Positions 42,879 through 50,479 of a stretch of DNA of 64,000 nucleotides are shown here, one piece after another (position 1 is the first letter of the stretch; every line of letters starts with the position of its first letter). The position numbers and the translations under genes are program-made. This DNA comes from Promicromonospora umidemergens (GTDB lineage Bacteria > Actinomycetota > Actinomycetes > Actinomycetales > Cellulomonadaceae): NCBI RefSeq assembly GCF_024171995.1, contig NZ_JAMTCT010000004.1, positions 248,001 to 312,000 on the forward strand, given 5' to 3'. The notes under the pieces are model-generated. The model saw only the letters and a program-made list of their open reading frames with translations. It searched no databases and was not told where the DNA came from.

Positions 42879-43939
42879 GGCAGCACGCCGGCGGCACGCA
42901 GCCGCCGAAGCACCAGGTCGTGGGGCACGGCGGCCGCCGTGCCGCGGTGCCCCACTGTGGTGGTGGCCGTCAGAAGCGAGTTCAGCAGGGCTTCCTCGAC
43001 CGCATCCATGGTCGCGGCGAAGACCGGGTCCAGATCGTGGTCGTCCACCCGGCGCGCGGGCGTGCCCGGCGTAGTGCCCGACGACGGAGCGCCCGGCGTG
43101 CTGAACGCCAGGGCGTAGTCGCCGCTGCCGCCAGCGAAGTCCGAGCCCACGCGCGCCATCGCGAACACCGCCCGGCGCGCGACCCGGCCGAGCTGCCGAG
43201 CGTCCAGGGGCGCGTCGGTGGCGACCACGATCATGCAGGAGTTGCCATCGGGCTCCCCCGCGGACGTCGTCGGCTCGTCCACCGCGTCGGCCGGGATCGG
43301 GACGCCGCGCACGATCAGCGTGCCCGAGAAGTTGGACTGCACCAGGGTGCCCACGGTCCAGCCGCCGACCACGCGCGACGACGTGCCGATCCCGCCCTTG
43401 AACCCGAGGGCCACGGTCCCGGTCCCGGCACCGACACAGCCCTCCTCGGGGAGGTCGGCGGTCGCGCCGTCGAGCGCGGCGAGCACGTGCGACTCCGCGA
43501 TAGGACGGGCACGGATGTCGCTCAGCCGGCCGTCGTTCGTCTCGCCGACGACCGGGTTGAGGGTGCGGGTCTCCTCGTGACCCGGGCTCGCGAGCACGTG
43601 CGTCACCAGCGCGTCCGCCGCTCGGAACGCGCTGAGGGTCGCGGTCAGGAGGATCGGCGTCTCGATCGCCCCGAGCTCGGCGACCTGCGTCGCCCCGACC
43701 AGCTTGCCGAACCCGTTGCCGACGAACAGCCCGCACGGCAGGCTGCGTCGGTCCGGGCCGAGGGCGTCGGGGACGATCGCCGTCACTCCGGTGTGGAGGC
43801 GAGGTGCATCCACGATGGTGGTGTGCCCCACCCGTACTCCGGGCACGTCGGTGAAGGCGTTGTGCCGCCCGGTGGGCAGCGCGCCCACGACGATCCCGAG
43901 ATCGCGCGCCCTGCGGGGGTGCTGTTCGTTGTCGCTCAT
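42848..43939 (-). CDS. P1 (S58/DmpA) family peptidase
   Basis: 363 residues. N-terminal nucleophile-type aminopeptidase: TDVPGVRVGHTTI at the start, FVGNGFGKLVGATQVAELG, VGAGTGTVALGFKGGIGTSSR, and the autoprocessing site DGNSCMIVVATDAP, where the Ser becomes the N-terminal nucleophile after self-cleavage (about residue 236). It would release N-terminal D- or L-residues, amides or beta-amino peptides. Cytosolic. Confidence 0.85.
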   Translation of the reverse strand: MSDNEQHPRRARDLGIVVGALPTGRHNAFTDVPGVRVGHTTIVDAPRLHTGVTAIVPDALGPDRRSLPCGLFVGNGFGKLVGATQVAELGAIETPILLTATLSAFRAADALVTHVLASPGHEETRTLNPVVGETNDGRLSDIRARPIAESHVLAALDGATADLPEEGCVGAGTGTVALGFKGGIGTSSRVVGGWTVGTLVQSNFSGTLIVRGVPIPADAVDEPTTSAGEPDGNSCMIVVATDAPLDARQLGRVARRAVFAMARVGSDFAGGSGDYALAFSTPGAPSSGTTPGTPARRVDDHDLDPVFAATMDAVEEALLNSLLTATTTVGHRGTAAAVPHDLVLRRLRAAGVLPQPSAGTPAS

Positions 43940-43973
43940 GCCTCCAGCATCGGCGATCGGACAGGCTCTCGGC

Positions 43974-44294
43974 TCAACTCACCTTCAGTTGTTCGTCGCC
44001 GAAGTCAGCGACGAGATGCAGTGTTCCGCCAAGTGCTGCGATGTAGCGCCGCAGCACATCCTGCGTCGACACATCGCCCGCCTCTATCTGCGACACACGT
44101 GCGACCGAAATGCCCATCTGCGATGCCACGTCGGCCTGCGTCATGCTTCGCTTCAGACGCATCTCAGCGAGCCGCCAGCCACGCGACTCGTCGAGAAGTT
44201 TGCGCACACCCTCACTGAAGGCTCGTTCGCCCCCAGCGGCTTCGACCGCCAGAGCGCGATGCCGGGTGTCCCGCCAGCGCTTAACGCCGTCCAT
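43974..44294 (-). CDS. XRE/HigA-like HTH antitoxin
   Basis: 106 residues from ATG 44294 with GAGGAGG upstream. HTH: WRLAEMRLKRSMTQADVASQMGISVARVSQIEAGDVSTQDVLRRYIAALGGTLHLVADFGDEQL, the HigA/XRE type that ends in a short beta-hairpin. It overlaps by 14 bases a fragment of its expected partner toxin, so this is an antitoxin left without a complete toxin. May still repress its promoter or neutralise related toxins. Confidence 0.8.
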   Translation of the reverse strand: MDGVKRWRDTRHRALAVEAAGGERAFSEGVRKLLDESRGWRLAEMRLKRSMTQADVASQMGISVARVSQIEAGDVSTQDVLRRYIAALGGTLHLVADFGDEQLKVS

Positions 44295-44442
44295 GTGCAG
44301 CCTCCTCTTCACGCTCACTCAGGTATTCGGCATAGAGCCGCTCAGCCCTCGGAACTGCTTCCTGGTACCAGCGGTTCCATCGCCCCGCCTTGTCACCTGC
44401 GACGAGCAGGATCGCCGACCGCCAGGGATCAGGATCTCCCAT
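44281..44442 (-). pseudogene. 5'-truncated RelE/ParE (Gp49-like) toxin fragment
   Basis: A 53-residue frame (MGDPDPWRSAILLVAGDKAGRWNRWYQEAVPRAERLYAEYL...) matches only the C-terminal half of Gp49-type RelE toxins, whose usual text is DPxRxAILLxGGDKxGxWxxWYxxxIPxADxxYxxHL. The part with the N-terminal strands and catalytic core is absent: in this frame a TAA lies about 40 bases upstream of the ATG. Too short to be listed by most gene finders. It overlaps the antitoxin start, the normal layout for toxin-first modules, so the operon structure survives while the toxin does not. Confidence 0.75.
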
Positions 44443-44533
44443 GCCAAGCCGGCTCCCCCTTAAGAATATCCTTGATTAGCTCGGAAGCAAGCCTCTCAGA
44501 CATCATTCGGATTCGCAGCACTTGCAGTCGTTT

Positions 44534-44549
44534 GTTGCGGATACGCAAC
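44534..44549. promoter_or_regulatory. Inverted repeat upstream of broken toxin-antitoxin locus and PPOX gene
   Basis: GTTGCG (44534-44539), GATA, CGCAAC (44544-44549): a perfect 6-4-6 inverted repeat in the divergent region between the toxin remnant (-) and the PPOX gene (+). Candidate binding site of the XRE antitoxin. Confidence 0.5.
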
Positions 44550-44604
44550 GACCTATTCGCACACTGAGTCAGCCGTTCGACATGACCGCTCGCACAATGT
44601 CAGG

Positions 44605-45081
44605 GTGCGCCTCGATGCCGACGACTGCCGCTCCCGCTTCGCCGCGGCCCGGCACGCCTACCTCGCCACCGCCGACGCCGACAGTGTGCCGCACCTCGTG
44701 CCGGTGACGTTCGCGCTGATCAGCGCTGCGGGCAGCACCCCGGACGGCGCCGCGGCCGACGCCGGAACCGGCCCGCCGCCAGGTGACGAGGTGGTGGTCG
44801 CCATCGACCACAAGCCCAAGACGACGCGAGACCTGAAGCGCCTGCGCAACCTCGCGGAGAACCCGCGGGTCGCGTTCCTCGTGGACCGGTACGACGACGA
44901 CTGGGCGCACCTCTGGTGGGTACGCGGCGACGGCGTCGCGACGGTCGAGCACGTGGGCGAGCCCCGCGCAGCGGCGCTGGACGCGCTCGCCGCGCGGTAC
45001 CCGCAGTATCACGAGCGCCGGCCGGACGGCCCGCTGATCAGGGTGCGGGTGACCAGGTGGTCCGGCTGGGCGCACGGTTAG
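44605..45081 (+). CDS. PPOX-class F420-dependent oxidoreductase (Rv0121/TIGR03668 type)
   Basis: 158 residues from GTG 44605; CACAAT seven or so bases upstream suggests a leaderless transcript. Split-barrel flavin/deazaflavin fold: MRLDADDCRSRFAAARHAYLATADADSVPHLVPVTFAL, then VVVAIDHKPKTTRDLKRLRNLAENPRVAFLVDRYDDDWAHLWWVRGDG. This is the Rv0121-like F420 family wording. A Gly/Pro-rich insert (SAAGSTPDGAAADAGTGPPPG, about 38-58) is longer than usual. Uses F420H2 to reduce an unknown substrate. Confidence 0.85.
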   Translation: MRLDADDCRSRFAAARHAYLATADADSVPHLVPVTFALISAAGSTPDGAAADAGTGPPPGDEVVVAIDHKPKTTRDLKRLRNLAENPRVAFLVDRYDDDWAHLWWVRGDGVATVEHVGEPRAAALDALAARYPQYHERRPDGPLIRVRVTRWSGWAHG

Positions 45082-45114
45082 CCGGTCACGCGGTCGTCCG
45101 GGCGTTGCCGCTTC

Positions 45115-45178
45115 CCTTCGAGGTCAAAGCTACTTCGCTTTGAGCGGCCTCAAAGCGAAGCAACTTTGACCTCGAAGG
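45115..45178. terminator. Bidirectional terminator, double hairpin
   Basis: Outer arms CCTTCGAGGTCAAAG (45115-45129) and its complement (45164-45178) enclose perfect inner arms CTTCGCTTTGAG (45133-45144) and CTCAAAGCGAAG (45149-45160) with a CGGC loop. It lies between the convergent PPOX and VOC genes. Confidence 0.85.
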
Positions 45179-45198
45179 AGAGTGAGCAGCCCGAACCG

Positions 45199-45576
45199 TC
45201 ACACCCACTGGACGAGCTGCCACACGATCCCGTTGGGGTCGGCGAACTGGCAGTAGCGCTCGCCCCACGGCTCGGTCTCGGGCGACGTGACCACCTCCGC
45301 GCCGGCGGCGGAGATGCGGGCGAACTCGGCGTCGAGGTCGTCCACGACGAACGCGATCAGCATCCCCTGGCCGGCCGGCCCGGCGATGCGCTCGGGCTTG
45401 AACGTGCCGAGGCCGACGCGCAGGAACACGATGTTGACGCCGGCCGTGGGGTGGTTGAGCGACACGAACCCGTCGTCGGACATCGCCTCGGTGAAGCCGA
45501 GGTGCTTCTGGGCGAACTCGGCCGACGCAGCGACGTCGGACACGTTGAGGGACAGTGCGGTACCGGTGATGTTCAA
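45199..45576 (-). CDS. VOC (glyoxalase/bleomycin-resistance-like) family protein
   Basis: 125 residues from TTG 45576, set by AGGAG five bases upstream. Single VOC module pair: LNITGTALSLNVSDVAASAEFAQKHLGFTEAM, VDDLDAEFARISAAGAEVV, and ERYCQFADPNGIVWQLVQW at the C-terminus. Could detoxify or bind a small electrophile or antibiotic. Divergent from a TetR gene, with a palindrome overlapping the shared promoter, so it is the probable target of that regulator. Confidence 0.85.
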   Translation of the reverse strand: MNITGTALSLNVSDVAASAEFAQKHLGFTEAMSDDGFVSLNHPTAGVNIVFLRVGLGTFKPERIAGPAGQGMLIAFVVDDLDAEFARISAAGAEVVTSPETEPWGERYCQFADPNGIVWQLVQWV

Positions 45577-45604
45577 GCGGGCTCCTCGCTTCGAGATCCT
45601 AACT

Positions 45605-45619
45605 TTGTACGGCGTACAA
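45605..45619. promoter_or_regulatory. TetR operator between VOC and TetR genes
   Basis: Perfect 15-bp palindrome TTGTACG-G-CGTACAA. It lies 29 bp before the VOC start and 53 bp before the TetR start. Expected site at which the TetR protein represses both genes. Confidence 0.8.
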
Positions 45620-45671
45620 CGTAGGATCGTTGCAGAATGTTCCCGGCCCGTCACCCCGATCCTGGAGACCC

Positions 45672-46385
45672 ATGCCCCGCGAGCTGATCGACCTGCTCTG
45701 GCGTGACCACCCGGCTGCACCGCAGGGCGGCACGCGCGGTCCGCGGTCGCGGGTCACGACGGGAGCGGTGGTCGATGCGGCGGTCGCACTGGCCGACGCA
45801 GAGGGCCTCGCCGCCGTCACGGTCCGGCGCCTCGGCGATGCCCTGGGCATCTCGACCATGTCCGTGTACACGCACGTGAACGGCCGCGACGACCTGCTCG
45901 TGCTGATGGTCGACGCGGCCTACGCGGGCATGCGGCTACCTGCGTACGGGACCGCGGCCTGGCGCACGCGCGTACGGCGCGTCGCCGACGCGAACCTGGC
46001 CCTCCACCTGGATCACCCCTGGCTGCTGGAGATCGAGGACGAGCGCACGGCATTCGGTCCCGGCACCATCGCCAAGTACGACCATGAGCTGCACGCCCTG
46101 GACCCGCTGCCCCTTGACGACGTCGCCCGCGACGCCGCGCTCACCTTCGTGCTCGACTTCGTGCGTGCTGCCGCCCGCGCCCGGCGCCGCGACCCGCGGG
46201 CAGACGAGATTCAGCAGACCTGGGCCCGGTGGGCCGGGCGGCTCGCGGAGTACCTCGGCGACGGCTACCCGCTCGCCCAGCGCGTGGGCAGCGCCGCCGG
46301 CCAGGAGATGAACGCGCCCTCGAGCCCTGCCCACGCCTGGGAGTTCGGTCTGACGCGCGTGCTCGACTCCCTGGAACCGAGCTGA
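45672..46385 (+). CDS. TetR family transcriptional regulator
   Basis: 237 residues from ATG 45672 with GGAG upstream. The HTH (GAVVDAAVALADAEGLAAVTVRRLGDALGISTMSVYTHVNGRDDLLVLMVDAA) and a TetR_C-type C-terminal domain (LLEIEDERTAFGPGTIAKYDHELHAL...) place it with the class I tetracycline-repressor-like group. It likely controls the divergent VOC gene through the palindrome between them. Confidence 0.87.
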   Translation: MPRELIDLLWRDHPAAPQGGTRGPRSRVTTGAVVDAAVALADAEGLAAVTVRRLGDALGISTMSVYTHVNGRDDLLVLMVDAAYAGMRLPAYGTAAWRTRVRRVADANLALHLDHPWLLEIEDERTAFGPGTIAKYDHELHALDPLPLDDVARDAALTFVLDFVRAAARARRRDPRADEIQQTWARWAGRLAEYLGDGYPLAQRVGSAAGQEMNAPSSPAHAWEFGLTRVLDSLEPS

Positions 46386-46391
46386 CGCGTC

Positions 46392-46445
46392 GAGTGCTGG
46401 ATGGCTGCGGGCTCTTCGGCTCGGACCCGACAGATCTCCGAGCTC
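46392..46445. repeat. Decayed relative of the 24.3-kb hairpin element
   Basis: GAGTGCTGGAT (46392-46402) is identical to one arm of the element at 24274-24329. The right side (GACAGATCTCCGAGCTC) resembles, with changes, the other arm and its GACAGA flank. It occupies the 58-bp gap between the convergent TetR and acyltransferase genes, where a terminator is expected. Kinship of the two is likely but not certain. Confidence 0.4.
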
Positions 46446-47031
46446 AGCCGTCCTGGTCCTCGGAGCGGAGGCGCGGCTCCACCCGGTTGGCAGGGTTGAC
46501 TCCCGACTTGTCCGCGTAGAAGGCCCTGATCCCGTCCATGTCGGCGCGCACGTCCCCGGTGAGCTGGATGCTCGGCCCGAGACCGGCGACCTTTGCCACG
46601 CCGTCGACGTATCCGAGCGTCACCGGAAATCCGGACTTGAGCGCGATCCGGTAGAACCCCGACTTCCAGTAGCCCGAGCCGGCGCCGCGGGTGCCCTCCG
46701 GCGTCACGACGAGGTGGAACTCCTCGCCCCGTTCGACGGCCCCGAGGATCTCCTCGACGATGCTGGCCGGGTCCTTCCGGTCCACGGGGATGCCGCCCAG
46801 AGCGCGCATGAGTCCGGCCAGAGGGCCCTTGAACCAGGAGTCCTTGATCAGGAACCGGACCTTCAGGTCCATGTCGAACGCGATGGCCAGCATCAGGAAG
46901 AAGTCCGTGTTCGACGTGTGCGGCGCACCGATGAACACCGTAGGCCTGGTCGGGGCAGGCTCCGAGCGCATCCGGTAGCCGGTACCGGCCCAGATCAGTC
47001 GTGCAACGGCCCGGCGGATGGTGCGTGACAT
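46444..47031 (-). CDS. Lysophospholipid acyltransferase family protein (PlsC-like)
   Basis: 195 residues from ATG (MSRTIRRAVARL). PlsC-type motifs: FIGAPHTSNTDFFLML in place of NHxxxxD, FKGPLAGLMRALGGIPVDR, and VVTPEGTRGAGSGYWKSGFYRIAL. The His-Asp pair is H...D in HTSNTD. It would transfer an acyl chain to a glycerophospholipid or similar acceptor at the inner membrane. The gene after it on the same strand encodes a prenyl-chain reductase, which makes a lipid role plausible. Confidence 0.83.
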   Translation of the reverse strand: MSRTIRRAVARLIWAGTGYRMRSEPAPTRPTVFIGAPHTSNTDFFLMLAIAFDMDLKVRFLIKDSWFKGPLAGLMRALGGIPVDRKDPASIVEEILGAVERGEEFHLVVTPEGTRGAGSGYWKSGFYRIALKSGFPVTLGYVDGVAKVAGLGPSIQLTGDVRADMDGIRAFYADKSGVNPANRVEPRLRSEDQDG

Positions 47032-47113
47032 CGTCGTCCTCGAGTCAGGGCGGACAGGGTGAACCTCGGGCGAAAAATCGCAGAGGCGCAATTCTGACAG
47101 ATCCTGCGGAGGC

Positions 47114-48394
47114 TCAACGCCCCGTCCGGGCGGCCCACGGCAGGCGCAGCAGCGGCCGCACGCTCCTGCGCGCCAGGTGCAGCAGCCCGCGCGACCCCGC
47201 GGACTGCTCGTCGAACAGCATGAGCGCCACGTGCGCCATCGCCGTGTCGGACGCCGCTACCGCACGCGTGGCGACACCCGCCCAGAGCGGCGAGCGCATG
47301 AGCTGCTGCGCCAGGTAGCACTCCCGGTAGTGCCGCCCGAACCGCCGCCTGTGCGCCCGTTCGAACCCGGTCAGCGCCCCGGCAAGGTCCACGCCCTGCC
47401 AGGACCCGCCGGCCCGCTCCAGCGCCCCGAGATGTTCCGCGAGCTGCACCCCGGCCGCCATCCCGTAGAAGATGCCCTCTCCGCTGAGCGGGTTGATCGT
47501 CGCTGCGGCATCGCCGAGCAGCACGGCGGAGCGCCCCGGGGCCGTCATCGGGGTGCGCGCCGCGGCGTGCGGGAGCTGGTGCGTGGCGACCCGCTCCACC
47601 CCGGACACGACGAACCCGCGCCGTTCCAGGTCCTCGACGTACAGGTCGAAGAGGTCGCGGAGCGAGCGCCCGTGCCGCGCGGTCTGCCGCTTCAGATGGT
47701 CCACCGGGATACCGACGCCGAGGTTCGCGCCGTCGTCGGGCAGCGGGAAGACCCAGCCGTAGACCGGCAGGAGAGTCTCCAGGAAGTCGAACCGGAGCGT
47801 GTCGCTCACCGGCTTGTCCGGGTGGGTCACCTTCCCGTACGCGCGCATGGCGATGTGGGTGTGCCGCATCGGGGGCCGGGGGACGCCCATCGCCCGCCGG
47901 ACCCCGGAGTAGGCGCCGTCCGCCCCGACGACCAGGTCGAACGCGGCTTCGCGGCCGGACAGGGTGACCAGCTCGCCGTCACCTGCGGGCGTCATGCCCT
48001 CGAACGCGACTCCCTCGTGGACCTCCGCGCCGCTGTCCCGCGCCGCGGAGAGGAGGAGGTCGTCCAGGGCGAGCCGGGGCGTGACGTACCCGGCCAGGTC
48101 GCGGCCCTCCATGATCGGCCCGCGCGCCACCGCCTCTACCCCGCCCGGGCCGCTGATCGCCACCGACATCGGCATGTGGAACTGCTCGAGCCGCTCCGCC
48201 AGGCCGAGCCCGTCGAGCACCCTCCTTGCACCGGGTCCCAGGCCGTCGCCGCAGGTCTTGTCGCGCGGGAACGTCGCCTTGTCGACCAGCGTCACGTGCG
48301 CGCCGGGCAGCTCCCGCCGCAGCGCGACCGCCGTCGCGGCACCGGTGGGACCGCCACCCACGACGAGGATCCGCGGTGCGTCGATTCCGGCCAC
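47114..48394 (-). CDS. Geranylgeranyl reductase family flavoprotein
   Basis: 426 residues from ATG. FAD-binding start RILVVGGGPTGAATAVALRRELPGAHVTLVDKATFPRDKTCGDGLGPGARRVL, with the CGDGL motif of the geranylgeranyl-reductase superfamily (TIGR02032). Second FAD motif: VLLGDAAATINPLSGEGIFYGMAAGVQLAEHL. It reduces double bonds in isoprenoid chains, often of menaquinone in actinobacteria. Predicted membrane-associated. Lies 82 bp upstream of the acyltransferase gene. Confidence 0.87.
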   Translation of the reverse strand: MAGIDAPRILVVGGGPTGAATAVALRRELPGAHVTLVDKATFPRDKTCGDGLGPGARRVLDGLGLAERLEQFHMPMSVAISGPGGVEAVARGPIMEGRDLAGYVTPRLALDDLLLSAARDSGAEVHEGVAFEGMTPAGDGELVTLSGREAAFDLVVGADGAYSGVRRAMGVPRPPMRHTHIAMRAYGKVTHPDKPVSDTLRFDFLETLLPVYGWVFPLPDDGANLGVGIPVDHLKRQTARHGRSLRDLFDLYVEDLERRGFVVSGVERVATHQLPHAAARTPMTAPGRSAVLLGDAAATINPLSGEGIFYGMAAGVQLAEHLGALERAGGSWQGVDLAGALTGFERAHRRRFGRHYRECYLAQQLMRSPLWAGVATRAVAASDTAMAHVALMLFDEQSAGSRGLLHLARRSVRPLLRLPWAARTGR

Positions 48395-48445
48395 GTGCTC
48401 GACCCTAGACCGGTGTCGACCGACGAGCCAGGGCTGGCGACGACG

Positions 48446-48841
48446 TCAGCGCTTGGACCTGCGGTCCGGCGTCACGTCCTCGGCGGTGCCAGGGATCGTC
48501 TTGCCCGTCGCGTACGAGCCCGGGGCCCGGCTGTCCGACGGCGCGGCCTTCGGGGTCGAACCGCCCGGCTCGGAGGTGCCGGCACCCGTGGTGCCCGGTG
48601 CGGTGTCCCCCGTCGTGCCCGGCACCGGCCGGTGCTTCCGGAACCGCTGCACCGCCTTGTACAGGGTGACGCCGGCGATGACGATCGCGATCGCGTCATC
48701 CCCGAGGCCGAGCGGCCCCAGCACGCCCTCCGACAGGAGGTCGATCGGGCTGGCCACATATCCCGCGCCCGCGATGAACGTGAAGATCTCTTGCCAGGTG
48801 AACTTCCTGGGATCCTTGCCCCGCTTGCTTTCCTCGCCCAT
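48446..48841 (-). CDS. DUF1232 (YkvA-like) membrane protein
   Basis: 131 residues. The conserved core GAGYVASPIDLLSEGVLGPLGLGDDAIAIVIAG is the DUF1232 signature (SPIDLxPd...G..DD). One to two hydrophobic helices, then a Pro/Gly/Thr-rich C-terminal tail of about 60 residues ending in a basic RRSKR. Function unknown; membrane association likely. Transcribed from just upstream of the 48859-48899 hairpin. Confidence 0.82.
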   Translation of the reverse strand: MGEESKRGKDPRKFTWQEIFTFIAGAGYVASPIDLLSEGVLGPLGLGDDAIAIVIAGVTLYKAVQRFRKHRPVPGTTGDTAPGTTGAGTSEPGGSTPKAAPSDSRAPGSYATGKTIPGTAEDVTPDRRSKR

Positions 48842-48858
48842 GCCCGGAACGTAACGGA

Positions 48859-48899
48859 GAACCGGGCGACTCGCCAGGGATGTACGAGTCGCCCGGTTC
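48859..48899. terminator. Hairpin terminator downstream of the YdcF-like gene
   Basis: Perfect 15-bp arms GAACCGGGCGACTCG (48859-48873) and complement (48885-48899) with an 11-base loop. It follows the stop of the YdcF-like gene by about 105 bp on the minus strand and precedes the DUF1232 gene by 17 bp. It could also fall in the leader of DUF1232. Confidence 0.65.
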
Positions 48900-49004
48900 G
48901 TGACGTCTACCTCATTCGAACATGTCGCTCGGCCTCACTCGACCCGGTATGCCCGGACGACCGTCTCGGGCCGGGGCACCGATCGGACGCGGATCCGACG
49001 CCGG

Positions 49005-49688
49005 TCAGACGTCGATCGGGCGCCGGTCCTCCACGAGCCTCGACGTGTACCCCGCCGCCACGAGCCGGTCGAACGCGACCATCACCTCGTCGGGCACGTC
49101 CTCCTCGTGGGCGATGAAGCCGAGATCGGCGTACAGCGTGAGGCGCTGCGTCTCACCGACGAGCATGTCGACCACGCGGTCGGCGTCGCCGATCGTCCGG
49201 AGGTACGCATCGAGCTGCAGGGGCCGGGACACGCACAGCACGTCGACGTCCGGCCACACGACCCGGCAGGTCGCGAACGCGCGTCGCTGCTGGTACGGGT
49301 GGGAGACGAGCAGCACGGAGGAAGGCTCGACCTGGAGCTCCGCGAGCAGCTTGCGGCTGTACTCCAGGTTCTCGCTGGTGTTGGTCGCGGTCGGCTCGAC
49401 GAGCACGGCGTCGGCGGGTACACCACGAGCGATGGCGTGGTCGCGGTAGCCGAAGGCCTCGCCCTCGGGGAAGGCGTCGACGGTGGTGGGTGCGTTGGCC
49501 CCCGTGAAGACGATCCGCCGGAACAACCCTTCGAGGTAGAGGTCCGCCGTGTAGTCGGCCACACCCAGGTCGTGACCACCCAGGCCGATGCAGACGTCAA
49601 CCGGTCGCGGCTCGTGCTGCAGGTCGTGGAACGCCCACAGCGTCTCTACGTCCTCCCGCACTTCGGCGGGGATCATGACGTTCGGCAT
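49005..49688 (-). CDS. YdcF/ElyC (DUF218) family protein
   Basis: 227 residues. DUF218 features: VDVCIGLGGHDLGVADYTADLYLEGLFRRIVFTGA, VLVEPTATNTSENLEYSRKLLAE (the conserved E...TxxNxxxS motif), and SVLLVSHPYQQRRAFATCRV. No transmembrane helix, so it is of the soluble YdcF type instead of the membrane ElyC type. YdcF binds S-adenosylmethionine; its reaction is unknown. Confidence 0.85.
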   Translation of the reverse strand: MPNVMIPAEVREDVETLWAFHDLQHEPRPVDVCIGLGGHDLGVADYTADLYLEGLFRRIVFTGANAPTTVDAFPEGEAFGYRDHAIARGVPADAVLVEPTATNTSENLEYSRKLLAELQVEPSSVLLVSHPYQQRRAFATCRVVWPDVDVLCVSRPLQLDAYLRTIGDADRVVDMLVGETQRLTLYADLGFIAHEEDVPDEVMVAFDRLVAAGYTSRLVEDRRPIDV

Positions 49689-49989
49689 ATGACGACCATA
49701 TTGCTCGGAGGAATGACGGGCACAACGTGAGTGTGGGTCGACGCCCGAATTCGGCAGTATTTGCGTGCAATGTCACAACCTGCGGGTTCGTGCGGCCAGC
49801 ACCGTCCGCCTCCGTTTTCGCGCCCCCCGCGCAGACATCCCATACGGAGACAAGATAGCGGACGGTAACGAGCCGCCCTTAGTGCTGCACGTTCGTGGGC
49901 TCACGCTCCGACAGCCGGCATGGACGTGACGCTCTCATACGCGCCGTTCACGGTGGCGGCGAACCGGTGACGGCGACCTGCCAGGAGGG
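49689..49989. other. 301-bp intergenic region, nothing coding seen
   Basis: Lies between the YdcF-like gene start and the XRE gene stop, both on the minus strand. It must contain the YdcF promoter. No open frame with a ribosome site, no inverted repeat of note. Base content is less GC-rich than the genes around it in places (for example TTCGGCAGTATTTGCGTGCAATG). Confidence 0.4.
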
Positions 49990-50301
49990 TTACGGATCGT
50001 CCTCACCGTCCCCCTCGCCCGTCCCCTCGGCGGCGCCGACCCCGACGACGTCGTCCTCGAGCTTGCCCGAGAACAGGTCGTAGTACTGGAGGTGCAGGTG
50101 GTAGCCCGCGCCCAGCGCGATGCGGCGGATCATGCCGAACGTCGGCTCGATCTGCCCGGACTCGATGCGGCTGATCGTCGACGTGGGTACGCCCGCCAGC
50201 ACTGCCAGTGAACTCATGCTGAGCTCTCGCTCGGCTCGGATCCTGACAAGGATCTGGGCTGCTGTGGTGAGCAAGGCGCCCTCCCGTCGACGCTCGGCCA
50301 T
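49990..50301 (-). CDS. XRE family transcriptional regulator
   Basis: 103 residues from ATG. HTH: LTTAAQILVRIRAERELSMSSLAVLAGVPTSTISRIESGQIEPTFGMIRRIALGAGYHLHLQYYD, followed by an acidic C-terminal tail (EDDVVGVGAAEGTGEGDGEDD). It is divergent from jetA, with a 46-bp nested palindrome lying 22-67 bp before its start. An autorepressor that also controls the jet operon is the simplest reading; some XRE proteins instead act as antitoxins. Confidence 0.82.
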   Translation of the reverse strand: MAERRREGALLTTAAQILVRIRAERELSMSSLAVLAGVPTSTISRIESGQIEPTFGMIRRIALGAGYHLHLQYYDLFSGKLEDDVVGVGAAEGTGEGDGEDDP

Positions 50302-50322
50302 CGAAACGTGCCATGACGCACG

Positions 50323-50368
50323 ACAGGGCTCGCCGGAAAGTTGAGATCAATTTTCCGGCAAGCCCTGT
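50323..50368. promoter_or_regulatory. 46-bp nested palindrome between XRE and jetA
   Basis: Arms ACAGGGCT-C-GCCGGAAA (50323-50339) and TTTCCGGC-A-AGCCCTGT (50352-50368) match except at the middle base. The 12-base centre contains TTGA-GA-TCAA, itself symmetric. The element begins 22 bp upstream of the XRE start and ends 112 bp upstream of jetA, so one bound protein could govern both genes. Confidence 0.75.
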
Positions 50369-50479
50369 GAGACCTGACTCTATACGTCTATGCCCGTCGC
50401 GGCTCATCGACAGCGCATGTGCCGCATGTTTCCTCCGGGGGTGCCATACCGACACGTTGGCCTACTACCCTCAGCCCTC

